Shown piece by piece: positions 16,046 through 25,290 of a stretch of DNA of 40,528 bases. Both the position numbers and the translations under genes were made by a program. The DNA is from Novosphingobium sp. (GTDB taxonomy: Bacteria; Pseudomonadota; Alphaproteobacteria; Sphingomonadales; Sphingomonadaceae). The stretch covers positions 1-40,528 of the forward strand of contig NZ_JAIXZS010000074.1 of NCBI RefSeq assembly GCF_027489515.1. The letters run 5' to 3'. Every line of letters begins with the position of its first letter. Within the stretch, counting starts at the first letter, position 1. The notes beneath the pieces were generated by a model, which did not search any database, was not told the DNA's origin, and worked only from the letters and a program-made list of their open reading frames with translations.

Positions 16046-16801
16046 GGCGACCGAAGGCGATTGGCCAACAGATACCTTGGCCTGCCCCGATTGCCGCCGA
16101 CTTCGCGATCTGATGGCGCAGGGGCGGCGGTTCCCGGTGACTCCGATTCGTGAAGCCGTCCACAATGGCGCACCTGCAGAACCCCCTGTTCGGTGTTGTC
16201 CGGCTTTACCTATGGGCCCGCGCTTACGATCGGACGGAGGCATTCATGCAAGACACCTGTGTTCGCGAGCAGTCTGGTCACCAGCCGCCCTGTTACGGCT
16301 GAAGTTACTGTGCGTCGGAACCTTCACTTTGCGCACTTTTCGACCACCCTGGATTGCCGTGATCGCGCTGCCCCGAAGGCGCGGCCCCCTTTTTGGCCGA
16401 CTCCTACGCCTCGCGCCAAAGTCACCTGGGATTACAATGCCACAGTATTGCTCCCTCCTCGATCCCTGCACTCGGCCAATAGAGACGCCGTCAAAATGGT
16501 CAGATTGGTCGGAACGTGTTCCAATGTTGTGCTGTGTCGAAGCCCGCATTGCCACTGATACCCCGAGAACAGCTGCTTCGTCCCACGATCCGAATTTGGC
16601 TTCCGGCGGCAAACGACCAGTTTTTGCCGTTAAGCAGCTTGTGCCTGAATGGCCTGTTTGACCAGAACCAGACGTTTCCACTGCCTTGCATCGCAGTGGA
16701 TGCGAGCTCCCTTATGGATCCTTTACGCCGCGGTGCCGACCTTTCCCTAGAAGCTTAACGCTCGTTCGCGGCACTGGATCGCCGACCGAATGGAGCGGCT
16801 T
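16046..16801. other. Non-coding stretch between RTX gene and kdp operon
   Basis: About 755 bases in which I can support no gene. Open frames of 120-195 codons occur on both strands (for example 16077-16661 plus and 16244-16681 minus), but none shows family motifs or a convincing start. The kdp promoter should lie in the last 100-150 bases; no clear KdpE site was recognised. One copy of the dispersed intergenic repeat lies at about 16580-16630. Confidence 0.5.
16580..16630 (+). repeat. Dispersed intergenic repeat, copy A
   Basis: This copy contains gtccca, then ttggcttccggcggcaaacg and accagtttttgccg. It matches 25116-25166 in order and spacing (gtcccaagtcgcg, then cggcctccggcggcacccg and accaaagtaggtcg). 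It lies in untranslated sequence upstream of the kdp operon. Function unknown. Confidence 0.5.
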
Positions 16802-17173
16802 ATGGATCTTCAGGCGCTTGTCGCGCGGAATCACCCTCTCGCGCGCTGGATAGATTCAGGACTGCGATTTGCAGGGGCCCTCATTCTGGCGGGCCTCGGT
16901 ATTGCCGGAGCCTGTGTCGGACGCGTGCCGAAGCAGCAGATGGAGAGTGCCATCGGCTTCGGCCTCGCCGCATTTGCGGTCCTGCTGATTTGGACCGGTC
17001 TCGCGCTGCTGGTCGGCGGAGCAGAGTGGTTCCGCCCGCAACCACTTCCGCCGCGCCCTCTGTTTCCTCCTTCAGAAAGCAAAGAACCCATGACCGACCT
17101 GCTCTGGATCGGCGCCCTTGCCGGTCTCGCCATATTGACTGCCGGCTTCATCTCGCTCTGCGAACGCGCCTGA
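16802..17173 (+). CDS. Small membrane protein at the head of the kdp operon
   Basis: 123 residues from the ATG at 16802, which has ggag six bases upstream; an in-frame ATG four codons earlier is less well placed. There are three predicted membrane helices: about 20-41 (FAGALILAGLGIAGACVG), 51-75 (IGFGLAAFAVLLIWTGLALL) and 99-119 (LLWIGALAGLAILTAGFISL). The last 27 residues, from MTDLLWIGAL to CERA, resemble the separate short peptide found just before kdpF in some kdp operons, and that internal Met (base 17090) could be a second start. The gene lies 10 bases before kdpF. It is probably an accessory part of the K+ pump operon; its role is not known to me. Confidence 0.65.
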   Translation: MDLQALVARNHPLARWIDSGLRFAGALILAGLGIAGACVGRVPKQQMESAIGFGLAAFAVLLIWTGLALLVGGAEWFRPQPLPPRPLFPPSESKEPMTDLLWIGALAGLAILTAGFISLCERA

Positions 17174-17183
17174 GGATCCCGCC

Positions 17184-17273
17184 ATGCCACTGCCTGAACT
17201 GCTCGCCGCGCTGACTGCGGCGGGCCTGCTTGTCTATCTCGTGGTCGTGTTGCTGCGACCCGAGCGCTTCTAA
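17184..17273 (+). CDS. kdpF: KdpF, small stabilising subunit of the K+-transporting ATPase
   Basis: 29 residues: a short start MPLPELL, one membrane helix (about 5-24, [17 protein letters not shown]) and the typical C-terminus RPERF. Known KdpF peptides are about 29-30 residues, end in a similar PE-[RK]-F motif and stabilise the KdpABC complex in the inner membrane. Ribosome site: tgaggatcccgcc before the ATG. It sits 10 bases after the small membrane protein and 11 bases before kdpA, whose ribosome site (taagga) overlaps the kdpF stop codon. Its size makes it easy to miss in routine annotation. Confidence 0.9.
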   Translation: MPLPELLAALTAAGLLVYLVVVLLRPERF

Positions 17274-17284
17274 GGAACCCTGTC

Positions 17285-18991
17285 ATGACAACTCTGGCAG
17301 GCTGGGTCCTGATCTTCGGTTTCACCGCGCTGGTAGCGCTGCTGGCCAAGCCCTTCGGGCTATGGCTCCACGCCATCTACGAAGGGCGGCGCACCCTGTT
17401 GCACCCCGTGCTCGGTCCGCTCGAAAGCGGGTTCTATCGTCTTTCGGGCGTGGACCCGCAGCGCGAGCAAGGCTGGCGTGCCTATGCGCTTTATATGCTT
17501 GCATTCCAGGTGGTGACGGCCTTGTTCACCTATGCGGTGCTTCGCCTACAGGGCTTGCTGCCACTCAATCCGCGCGGCTTGCCCGGGCTCGGCGCAGACG
17601 GCGCCTTCAACACCGCCGTTGCCTTCGTGACCAATACCAACTGGCAATGGTATTCCGGCGAGGCGGCGCTGTCGAACCTCAGCCAGATGCTAGGGCTGAC
17701 GATCCACAATTTCCTCTCCGCCGCGACCGGCATTGCCGTCGCCTTTGCGCTGTTCCGCGGCTTTGCGCGGACCGAGACCCGAACCGTCGGCAACTTCTGG
17801 GCCGATCTCGTGCGAGTGACGCTCTATGTCCTGCTGCCGGCGTGCCTTGTCTATGCCGTGTTCCTCATCGCCAGCGGCGTGCCGCAGATGCTCGCGAGCA
17901 CGGTGGACGCGACGACGCTCGAAGGCGCGAAGCAGACCATCGTCGTCGGGCCGGTTGCTTCGCAGGAAGCGATCAAGATGCTCGGCACCAACGGTGGCGG
18001 CTTCTTCAATGCGAACTCCGCGCATCCCTTCGAAAATCCGAACGCATTGACCAACCTTGTCCAGATGCTGTCGATTTTCGTGCTGGGCGCAGGGCTGACC
18101 TGGTGCTTCGGCAAGGCGGTGGGCAACACGCGTCAGGGCTGGGCGATCCTCGCGGCCATGCTGGCGCTGTTCCTGGCGGGTGCATCGATCGCCTACTGGC
18201 AGGAAGCGGTTGGCGGACCGGTGCTCCACCACCTCGGTGGTGCCGGGGCCAACATGGAAGGCAAGGAAGTTCGCTTCGGCATCGCGGCCAGCGCCCTGTT
18301 TGCCACCGTCACGACCGCCGCGTCCTGCGGGGCCGTCAACGCGATGCACGACAGTTTCACGGCGCTTGGCGGGCTCATTCCCCTGTTCAACATCCAACTG
18401 GGCGAAATCGTCATCGGCGGCGTCGGCTCGGGCATCTACGGCTTCCTGCTGTTTGCCCTGCTGGCGGTGTTCATCGCCGGGCTGATGGTGGGCCGCACGC
18501 CCGAATATGTCGGCAAGAAGATCGAGGCGCGCGAGGTGAAGCTGGCAGTGCTGGCGATTGCCGTGCTTCCGCTGTGCATCCTCGGTTTCACGGCGATTGC
18601 CGCAGTGCTTCCGGCGGGCCTTGCCGGGCCGCTCAACAAGGGGCCGCACGGCTTTTCCGAGATCCTCTACGCCTTCACTTCGGCTACGGGCAACAATGGC
18701 TCGGCCTTTGCGGGCCTCTCGGCCGGTACACCGTTCTACAACGGCCTCCTCGGCGTGGCGATGTGGCTCGGCCGCTTCTTCATGATCGTGCCGGTGCTCG
18801 CCATTGCCGGCAGTCTTGCGGCCAAGAAGCACACGCCCGCCAGCGCTGGCTCGTTTCCCACCACCGGCCCGCTGTGGATCGCACTGCTCATCGGCACGAT
18901 CCTGCTCGTCGGCGGCCTCACCTTCCTGCCAAGTCTCGCGCTTGGCCCGATCGCGGATCACGTGACGGGCCTCGCCGGCACCACCTATTGA
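17285..18991 (+). CDS. kdpA: KdpA, K+-binding and translocating subunit
   Basis: 568 residues, the normal length, with about ten membrane helices. The four selectivity-filter-like segments of KdpA can be seen: [10 protein letters not shown] (about 116), [20 protein letters not shown] (about 234), [13 protein letters not shown] (about 344) and [13 protein letters not shown] (about 466). They form the K+ pore of the superfamily-of-K-transporters type. The subunit works with KdpB, KdpC and KdpF as a high-affinity K+ pump induced under K+ limitation. The ATG follows aagga with proper spacing. KdpB begins 12 bases downstream. Confidence 0.97.
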   Translation: MTTLAGWVLIFGFTALVALLAKPFGLWLHAIYEGRRTLLHPVLGPLESGFYRLSGVDPQREQGWRAYALYMLAFQVVTALFTYAVLRLQGLLPLNPRGLPGLGADGAFNTAVAFVTNTNWQWYSGEAALSNLSQMLGLTIHNFLSAATGIAVAFALFRGFARTETRTVGNFWADLVRVTLYVLLPACLVYAVFLIASGVPQMLASTVDATTLEGAKQTIVVGPVASQEAIKMLGTNGGGFFNANSAHPFENPNALTNLVQMLSIFVLGAGLTWCFGKAVGNTRQGWAILAAMLALFLAGASIAYWQEAVGGPVLHHLGGAGANMEGKEVRFGIAASALFATVTTAASCGAVNAMHDSFTALGGLIPLFNIQLGEIVIGGVGSGIYGFLLFALLAVFIAGLMVGRTPEYVGKKIEAREVKLAVLAIAVLPLCILGFTAIAAVLPAGLAGPLNKGPHGFSEILYAFTSATGNNGSAFAGLSAGTPFYNGLLGVAMWLGRFFMIVPVLAIAGSLAAKKHTPASAGSFPTTGPLWIALLIGTILLVGGLTFLPSLALGPIADHVTGLAGTTY

Positions 18992-19003
18992 GGACCAACA
19001 TCC

Positions 19004-21019
19004 GTGTCCCAACCTTCCTCGATGTTCTCCGCCCAGCTCGTCATTCCGGCTCTTGGCGATTCTGTTCGCAAGCTTGCCCCGGCGCAGCTTGTGCGCAACC
19101 CGGTGCTGTTCACCACCGCCGTGGTCGCGCTTCTCCTCACCGTGCTGCTCGGTGTCGGCGGCAGCGGTCTGTCAGTGAGGTTCCAGATCCAGCTGATTGT
19201 CTGGCTCTGGCTCACCGTGCTTTTCGGCACTTTCGCCGAAGCGCTGGCCGAGGGACGCGGCAGGGCCCAGGCGGCATCGCTGCGGGCCACCAAGTCCGAT
19301 CTCGTCGCGCGCCTGCCCGATGGCAGCAGCGTTCCGGCAGCCCGGCTCAAGCGCGGCGACACCGTGGTGGTCGAGACCGGTGATCTCATCCCGGCTGACG
19401 GCGAAGTCATCGAAGGCGTCGCCAGTGTCAACGAAGCCGCGATCACCGGCGAAAGCGCTCCGGTGATCCGCGAGGCGGGCGGCGACCGCTCGGCCGTCAC
19501 CGCCGGCACGCGCGTCATTTCCGACCGCATCGTGGTGCAGGTGACGCAGGAGGCAGGTCAAGGCTTCCTCGACCGCATGATCGCGCTCGTCGAAGGCGCG
19601 GAGCGGCAGAAGACCCCCAACGAGATCGCGCTGACGATCCTGCTGGTGGGCCTCACCATCATCTTCCTGATCGCGGTTACGACCATTCCGGCCTTCGCCG
19701 CCTATGCCGGGGGACGCGTACCCGTCGCGATGCTGGCAGCGCTGCTCATCACCCTGATCCCCACCACGATTGCCGCGCTGCTCTCCGCGATCGGGATCGC
19801 CGGGATGGACCGGCTGGTGCGCTTCAACGTGCTTGCCAAGTCGGGCCGCGCGGTGGAGGCAGCGGGCGATGTCGACGTGCTGCTGCTCGATAAGACCGGC
19901 ACGATCACCATCGGCGACCGGCAGGCGAGCGAATTTGTGGCCCTGCCGGGCGTGCAGGCGGGTGCGCTTGCCCATGCGGCGCTGCTGGCGAGCCTCGCCG
20001 ACGAAACGCCCGAGGGTCGGTCCATCGTCCGGCTCGCGCAGGATGCCTTCGGTCTTGCCGAAAGCGGCCTTCCCGCCGGGGCCGAGGTGATCCCGTTCAC
20101 CGCCCAGACCCGTCTCTCCGGTCTGCGGCTGGGGGAACGGCTGGTGCAGAAGGGGGCGGTCGATGCGGTGCTGCGGGCCAACCCCGCAACGCTGGACACC
20201 CCTGCCGCCGAGGCGCTGCGCCGAGCCTCCGATGCCATCGCGCGGCAGGGGCAGACGCCGCTCGCCGTGGCCGATGGCGGAACGCTGCTTGGCGTGATCG
20301 CGCTCAAGGACGTGATCAAGGCCGGGGTGCGCGAACGGTTCGGCGAATTGCGCCGCATGGGCATCCGCACGGTGATGATCACCGGCGACAACCCGCTGAC
20401 CGCAGCGGCGATTGCAGCCGAGGCAGGGGTCGACGATTTCCTTGCCGAGGCGACCCCGGAGGACAAGCTGGCGCTGATCCGCAAGGAGCAGCAGGGCGGC
20501 CGGCTGGTAGCAATGTGCGGCGACGGCACCAACGACGCGCCCGCGCTGGCCCAGGCGGACGTCGGCGTCGCGATGAACACTGGCACCCAAGCCGCGCGCG
20601 AAGCCGGCAACATGGTCGACCTTGACAGCGATCCGACCAAGCTGATCGAGATCGTCGGGCTCGGCAAGCAGCTGCTGATGACGCGCGGCGCGCTCACCAC
20701 ATTCTCGGTCGCCAACGACGTTGCCAAGTATTTCGCGATCATCCCGGCGATCTTCGTCGCGCTCTATCCCGGCCTCGGGGTGCTCAACGTGATGGGCCTC
20801 GCCAGCCCGCAAAGCGCGATCCTCTCGGCGATCATGTTCAACGCGCTGATCATCCCGGCGCTGGTGCCGCTGGCGCTCAAAGGCGTGAAGTACACCCCCA
20901 TAGGTGCGGGACCGCTGCTGGCGTGCAATCTTTCGATCTACGGCCTTGGCGGCCTTGTCGCGCCGTTCGCGGGCATCAAGCTGATCGACATCGCGGTCGC
21001 TTCCCTCCATCTCGCCTGA
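19004..21019 (+). CDS. kdpB: KdpB, P-type ATPase subunit of the K+ pump
   Basis: 671 residues, slightly shorter than E. coli KdpB. P-type ATPase motifs are intact: TGES (148-151) in the actuator domain, the phosphorylation motif DKTGT with Asp296, [20 protein letters not shown] in the P domain and [20 protein letters not shown] as the hinge motif. Membrane helices flank these domains. It hydrolyses ATP to drive K+ through KdpA. The GTG start is chosen because gagga lies just upstream and the N-terminal sequence ([20 protein letters not shown]) fits the family. KdpC begins 12 bases after its stop. Confidence 0.97.
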   Translation: MSQPSSMFSAQLVIPALGDSVRKLAPAQLVRNPVLFTTAVVALLLTVLLGVGGSGLSVRFQIQLIVWLWLTVLFGTFAEALAEGRGRAQAASLRATKSDLVARLPDGSSVPAARLKRGDTVVVETGDLIPADGEVIEGVASVNEAAITGESAPVIREAGGDRSAVTAGTRVISDRIVVQVTQEAGQGFLDRMIALVEGAERQKTPNEIALTILLVGLTIIFLIAVTTIPAFAAYAGGRVPVAMLAALLITLIPTTIAALLSAIGIAGMDRLVRFNVLAKSGRAVEAAGDVDVLLLDKTGTITIGDRQASEFVALPGVQAGALAHAALLASLADETPEGRSIVRLAQDAFGLAESGLPAGAEVIPFTAQTRLSGLRLGERLVQKGAVDAVLRANPATLDTPAAEALRRASDAIARQGQTPLAVADGGTLLGVIALKDVIKAGVRERFGELRRMGIRTVMITGDNPLTAAAIAAEAGVDDFLAEATPEDKLALIRKEQQGGRLVAMCGDGTNDAPALAQADVGVAMNTGTQAAREAGNMVDLDSDPTKLIEIVGLGKQLLMTRGALTTFSVANDVAKYFAIIPAIFVALYPGLGVLNVMGLASPQSAILSAIMFNALIIPALVPLALKGVKYTPIGAGPLLACNLSIYGLGGLVAPFAGIKLIDIAVASLHLA

Positions 21020-21031
21020 GGAACCGGTTTC

Positions 21032-21628
21032 ATGCTCAAGGACATTGCTTCCGCCCTGCGGCCGGCCGTCATGATGACAGCCCTGTTCGCGGTCCTGCTC
21101 GGCCTTGTCTATCCACTGGTGCTCACCGCCATTGGCCAGATCGCGTTCTCTTCGCAGGCCAATGGCAGTCTGATCCGCAGCGGCGACCGGGTGATCGGCT
21201 CGTCGCTGATCGGCCAGGCCTTTACCAGCGAGCGGTACTTTCACGGCCGGCCCTCGGCCGCGGGCAAGGGCTATGACCCGACTGCCTCGTCGGGATCGAA
21301 CCTCGGCCCTGCCAGCGCTGCCCTTGCCGATCGCGTCCGCACTGATCTTGCCACGCTTGCTCCCTCACCAGGTTCTCCCGTTCCTGCCGATCTGGTGACA
21401 ACTTCCGCCTCGGGGCTCGACCCCCATATCAGCCCCGAGGCGGCTCTGTTCCAGGCGTCGCGCGTGGCTGCGGCAAGGGGGCTTGGTGCGGCACAAGTGA
21501 GGACATTGGTCGATGCCCACACGCAAAGGCCGTTGTTCGGCATCCTTGGCGAGCCCACGGTCAATGTGCTGGAACTCAACCTCGCTCTCGACTCCCTGCC
21601 GGTCGGCGGTCCATCATCGCCGCGGTGA
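21032..21628 (+). CDS. kdpC: KdpC, K+-transporting ATPase subunit C
   Basis: 198 residues. One N-terminal membrane helix (about 10-34, PAVMMTALFAVLLGLVYPLV) is followed by a periplasmic domain with the family motifs GSLIRSGDRVIGSSLIGQAF, FHGRPSAAG, YDPTASSGSNLGP, SGLDPHISPEAALFQ and the final NVLELNLAL. KdpC stabilises the pump and raises K+ affinity. The ATG follows tgaggaaccggtttc. Its last four bases overlap the GTG of kdpD, so structural and sensor genes form one transcript. Confidence 0.96.
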   Translation: MLKDIASALRPAVMMTALFAVLLGLVYPLVLTAIGQIAFSSQANGSLIRSGDRVIGSSLIGQAFTSERYFHGRPSAAGKGYDPTASSGSNLGPASAALADRVRTDLATLAPSPGSPVPADLVTTSASGLDPHISPEAALFQASRVAAARGLGAAQVRTLVDAHTQRPLFGILGEPTVNVLELNLALDSLPVGGPSSPR

Positions 21629-24288
21629 ACGAAGCCCGTCCGGATCCTGATGCCCTGCTGCGCGCAGCGCTGCGCGAAGGGCGCGGCCGCCTCAAGGTTT
21701 TCCTCGGGGCGGCCCCCGGCGTTGGCAAGACCTTCGAGATGCTGAGCCGGGCGGCCGAACGCCGTGACAGCGGCGTCGACGTGGTGGTCGGCGTTGTTGA
21801 GACCCACGGGCGGGCAGAGACAGCCGCTCGCCTGCGCGGGTTCGAAGTCCTGCCGAGGGCCCGCTTCGCGCATCGCGGGCAGACGCTTGAGGAAATGGAT
21901 ATCGACGCCATCCTTGCTCGTCGTCCCGCGCTCGTGCTGGTGGACGAACTGGCCCATACCAACGCGCCGGGAAGCCGCCATGACAAGCGCTGGCAGGATG
22001 TCGAGGAACTGCTCGGCGCGGGGCTCGATGTCTGGAGCACGCTTAACATCCAGCATCTCGAAAGCCTCAACGATCTGGTCGCCTCGTTCACCCGTGTCCG
22101 TGTGCGCGAGACAGTGCCCGACCGCGTGCTCGATCAGGCGGAGATCGAGGTTGTCGACATTCCGCCCGATGAACTGATCGAGCGGCTGCGCGAGGGGAAG
22201 GTCTATGTGCCCGAGGAGGCCAGCCGGGCACTCGGGCATTTCTTCTCGAAGTCCAATCTCTCCGCTTTGCGCGAGCTCGCGCTGCGCCGCGCCGCGCAAG
22301 TGGTCGATACCCAGATCCTCGAAATGGTTCGCGCGCAGGCGCTCGGCGGCATCTGGGGCTCGGGCGAGCGGATTATGGTCGCGCTGAGCGAGCAGGAATC
22401 CGCCGCCGAACTCGTACGTGCCGGTCGGCGGATGGCCGATGCGCTTCATGCACCATGGACAGTCGTCCACATCGAGACGCCGCGTTCGCTGCAGCTTGGC
22501 GACGGGGCGCGCAAGACCCTTGCCGATGTTCTCCACCTTGCAACCCAGCTTGGCGCGGCGATCATGACGATCCCCGCCGCGTCCGTCACCGAGGGGCTCA
22601 AGCTTGCCGCCAGCGAAGCGAGGGCCACGCAGCTCTTTGTTGGCAAATCGGCCCGATCGCGGTGGTTTGAGCTCCGCCACGGTTCCGTCGTCGATCGGCT
22701 CGTGCGCGAGATGCCGGGCATCGCGGTGCACGTGCTGCCGTTGGCCAGTATGCCGCAGGCGGGCCGGTCTACTTCCGGTCCAGTCTCGCCGTGGGGGACG
22801 CCGCGCGCCTATGCGATCGCATTCGGCCTCACCGCTGTGGTCACTGCGCTGGGTTCGTACATCACCAGCCTCGGGTCGATCACCAATGTTGCCCTGCTCT
22901 ATCTGCTGCCCGTCATGGCTGCGGCCACACGGTTCGGCCTGCGCCCGGCGCTTGCGACCGCTGTAGTTTCCTCGCTCGCCTACAATTTCTTTTTCATACC
23001 GCCACTTTACACCTTCACCATTTCCGACCCGCAGAACCTGATCACCGTGCTCGTCCTGCTGGGCGTTGCCGTGGTTGCGAGCCAGATTGCCGCGCAGACC
23101 CGCGATCAGGCGGAACTGGCCCGTGCGAGCGCCTTGCAGAACTCGACACTTGCCGGTTTTGCCCGGCAGCTTACCGGCATCAGGCACCGCGCCGAGCTCG
23201 CGATGCTGCTCTGCGGCGAGGCTGGCCGACTGTTCGATGCTCACACGGTGCTGCTTCGCCCGCATGCCGGCGAGCTCTCCGTCGAGGCGTCCGTGCCAGA
23301 CGGTGCGCAGATCGCCGCAATCGAAATGGCAGCCGCGCAATGGGCCTTCGATCAGGCCCGCGCCGCCGGCAATGGGTCCGATACGCTTACCGCGTCGGAA
23401 TGGAGTTTCCATCCGATCGCCTCGGGAGACCAGGTCCATGCCGTGATCGGCCTCGCGCGGCGCGACGCAGGCCGGCCAATCCGGCCTGATCAGTTGCCGC
23501 TGCTCCTCTCGCTGCTCGATCAGGCGGGGCAGACCTTCGAGCGGATCGCACTCGAGGAGCAGATGACCGATGTTGCCCAGATGCGCGAGCGTGACCGGCT
23601 GCGCGCGGCGATGCTTTCTTCCGTAGGCCATGACTTGCGCACGCCGCTGACGGCCGTGGTTGGGCTATTGGCCGAAATCGAGCCTGCCAACACATTGCAG
23701 CGCGAACAGATCAGCGAGGCGCGTGGCGAGGCCGAACGCGTCAACCGCTTCGTCGCCAATCTGCTCGACATGGTACGGATCGAAGCGGGTGCACTCCAGC
23801 AGTCGCTCGAACCGGTGGATCTGGCAGAGGCCGTCTCGGCTGCAGCGCACGACCTGCGCCGCGTGCTCGACGAACACCCTGTGGAGATTGCCATTCCCCC
23901 CAGCCTTCCGCTTGTCAGGATTGATCCCAGGCTGTTCCATCATTGCCTGATAAACCTGATCGACAATGCGGCCAAACATGGTCCGGCCGGCACGCCGATC
24001 CGCATCGCTGCCGTGCGCAAGCCTGACGGTATCGACATGGCTATCTGTGATGAAGGACCTGGAGTTCCCGCGGGAGAGGAAATGAGGATTTTCGATTCCT
24101 TCACCCGGCTCGACGGCTCCGACCGCAAGGGCGGCACCGGGCTCGGACTTGCCATCGTCAAAGGATTTGCAGAAGCCATGGGGCTCAAGGTCCGGGCCGA
24201 GAACAGGCGGGACCACACCGGCGCTCGGTTCGTGATCGGCTTTCCTGCATCGCTCATCAGCCCGGCCTCTGCCGAAGATATCGCATGA
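21625..24288 (+). CDS. kdpD: KdpD, K+/turgor sensor histidine kinase
   Basis: 887 residues, full length. The N-terminal KdpD domain carries a Walker A motif GAAPGVGKT (28-36) and the family segments ETHGRAETAARLRGFE and VDELAHTNAPGSRHDKRWQD. A universal-stress-like region follows (about 250-370). Four closely spaced membrane helices (about 395-490) precede a GAF-type region. The kinase core has the H box SSVGHDLRTPLTAV with His669, the N box LINLIDNAAKHG and G boxes DEGPGVP and GGTGLGLAI. It phosphorylates KdpE under K+ limitation. A GTG start overlaps the kdpC stop by four bases and its own stop overlaps the kdpE ATG by four, so the three are translationally coupled. Confidence 0.96.
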   Translation: MNEARPDPDALLRAALREGRGRLKVFLGAAPGVGKTFEMLSRAAERRDSGVDVVVGVVETHGRAETAARLRGFEVLPRARFAHRGQTLEEMDIDAILARRPALVLVDELAHTNAPGSRHDKRWQDVEELLGAGLDVWSTLNIQHLESLNDLVASFTRVRVRETVPDRVLDQAEIEVVDIPPDELIERLREGKVYVPEEASRALGHFFSKSNLSALRELALRRAAQVVDTQILEMVRAQALGGIWGSGERIMVALSEQESAAELVRAGRRMADALHAPWTVVHIETPRSLQLGDGARKTLADVLHLATQLGAAIMTIPAASVTEGLKLAASEARATQLFVGKSARSRWFELRHGSVVDRLVREMPGIAVHVLPLASMPQAGRSTSGPVSPWGTPRAYAIAFGLTAVVTALGSYITSLGSITNVALLYLLPVMAAATRFGLRPALATAVVSSLAYNFFFIPPLYTFTISDPQNLITVLVLLGVAVVASQIAAQTRDQAELARASALQNSTLAGFARQLTGIRHRAELAMLLCGEAGRLFDAHTVLLRPHAGELSVEASVPDGAQIAAIEMAAAQWAFDQARAAGNGSDTLTASEWSFHPIASGDQVHAVIGLARRDAGRPIRPDQLPLLLSLLDQAGQTFERIALEEQMTDVAQMRERDRLRAAMLSSVGHDLRTPLTAVVGLLAEIEPANTLQREQISEARGEAERVNRFVANLLDMVRIEAGALQQSLEPVDLAEAVSAAAHDLRRVLDEHPVEIAIPPSLPLVRIDPRLFHHCLINLIDNAAKHGPAGTPIRIAAVRKPDGIDMAICDEGPGVPAGEEMRIFDSFTRLDGSDRKGGTGLGLAIVKGFAEAMGLKVRAENRRDHTGARFVIGFPASLISPASAEDIA

Positions 24289-24971
24289 CGGATGCAACCG
24301 TAGTCCTGGTCGTGGATGACGAAGCCTCGATCCGGCGCCTGCTGCGCAGGGCGCTGGAGCGGCAAGACTACCGCGTAGTCGAGGGGGTGAACGCCCGCGA
24401 GGCGTTGGCCTCGCTGAGCATAGACCACCCCGAAGTCGTACTGCTGGATCTTGGCCTGCCAGACCGGGACGGTCTCGAACTGGTGCCGCTCATCAAGCGC
24501 AGCGGGGCGGCGTTGCTGGTCGTCTCGGCGCGCGAAGCGACGGATGAGAAGGTCGCCGCGCTCGATCTGGGTGCCGACGATTACATCACAAAGCCCTTCG
24601 ACACCGACGAAGTAACCGCGCGGGTCCGCACCGCGCTGCGCCACCGGGCGCGCCGCGAGACACCAGCTGAGGAAGCGGTCACGGCGGGCGACATGGAAAT
24701 CGACTTTCCCAAGCGACGCGTGTCCAAGAGCGGTATCGAAGTCCATCTTGCTCCAAAGGAATATGCCGTCCTCGCCGAACTTGCACGAAACGCGGGCCGG
24801 GTCGTGACACATGCCCATCTTCTTCGGAAGATCTGGGGTCCGGCGCACGAGGCTGATCTCGAGTACTTGCGCGTCACGATCCGCGCCATCCGCCGCAAGT
24901 TGGGGGAAGAGCCGCAATCTTCGTGCATTCGCAACGAACCAGCCATCGGGTACAGACTGATCTCCGGCTGA
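24285..24971 (+). CDS. kdpE: KdpE, response regulator of the kdp operon
   Basis: 228 residues. The receiver domain (1 to about 120) has the acidic pair Asp11/Asp12, phosphoacceptor Asp55 in VVLLDLGLPD and Lys103 in DDYITKPFD. A C-terminal OmpR/PhoB-type winged helix follows (about 135-228), with HLAPKEYAVLAELARNAGRV and ending RNEPAIGYRLISG. The gene overlaps kdpD by four bases. It is expected to activate transcription of the operon; the site could not be picked out upstream of 16802. A short GC stem follows its stop. Confidence 0.95.
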   Translation: MTDATVVLVVDDEASIRRLLRRALERQDYRVVEGVNAREALASLSIDHPEVVLLDLGLPDRDGLELVPLIKRSGAALLVVSAREATDEKVAALDLGADDYITKPFDTDEVTARVRTALRHRARRETPAEEAVTAGDMEIDFPKRRVSKSGIEVHLAPKEYAVLAELARNAGRVVTHAHLLRKIWGPAHEADLEYLRVTIRAIRRKLGEEPQSSCIRNEPAIGYRLISG

Positions 24972-25290
24972 GGCCTCACACCTCAGCCCCTGAGGCAACG
25001 AGCCATATGCCGACCCATCTGCCGTCTGGTTTCTTGCCCAGCGAACCGCTCACAGAGTGTCCGGTTTTAGCGATGAACTTGCTGCTTACCATCTAACGGT
25101 GGAATGGCGGGTAAGTCCCAAGTCGCGTCGTTCGGCCTCCGGCGGCACCCGACCAAAGTAGGTCGTTCATATGTGCCAGCTCGATCGTCTGCTTCTGACC
25201 GAAGCCGACTATCGAGCGCGCTGTAGCAGTCTGATTGCAAAGCGTCTCAGGCTGTAATCACTCGCGCTAGCCATCGCCGTTAGCGGCGAG
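24972..25290. other. Convergent intergenic region after kdpE
   Basis: 319 bases between the convergent kdpE and histidine kinase genes, with no gene visible. A small stem (cctca at 24981-24985, tgagg at 24991-24995, loop of five) follows kdpE by ten bases and might help stop transcription, although no T tract follows. A copy of the dispersed intergenic repeat lies at 25102-25166. Confidence 0.5.
25102..25166 (+). repeat. Dispersed intergenic repeat, copy B
   Basis: Ordered segments ggaatggcgg, gtcccaagtcgcg, cggcctccggcggcacccg and accaaagtaggtcgttcat recur in diverged form at about 16580-16630 and 32585-32668, with weaker similarity at 40331-40376. All copies are intergenic. Function unknown. 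Confidence 0.55.

Noticed and set aside
16077..16681. Overlapping open frames on both strands between the RTX gene and kdp
   Set aside because: No ribosome sites, no motifs, and they overlap the dispersed intergenic repeat.
17230..19383. Open frame of 717 codons on the plus strand overlapping kdpA and kdpB
   Set aside because: Arg/His/Ala-rich out-of-frame reading of kdpA; the kdpA frame carries all the pore motifs.
19172..21244. Open frame of 690 codons antisense to kdpB and kdpC
   Set aside because: KdpB motifs are intact on the plus strand; the antisense product is low-complexity and rich in Arg, Asp and Gly with no family motif.
21271..23631. Open frame of 786 codons antisense to kdpC and kdpD
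   Set aside because: Shadow of coding GC bias; the plus-strand genes are certain.
24981..24995. Short GC stem after kdpE as an intrinsic terminator
   Set aside because: Only five pairs and no following T run; mentioned in the intergenic entry but not called as a terminator.
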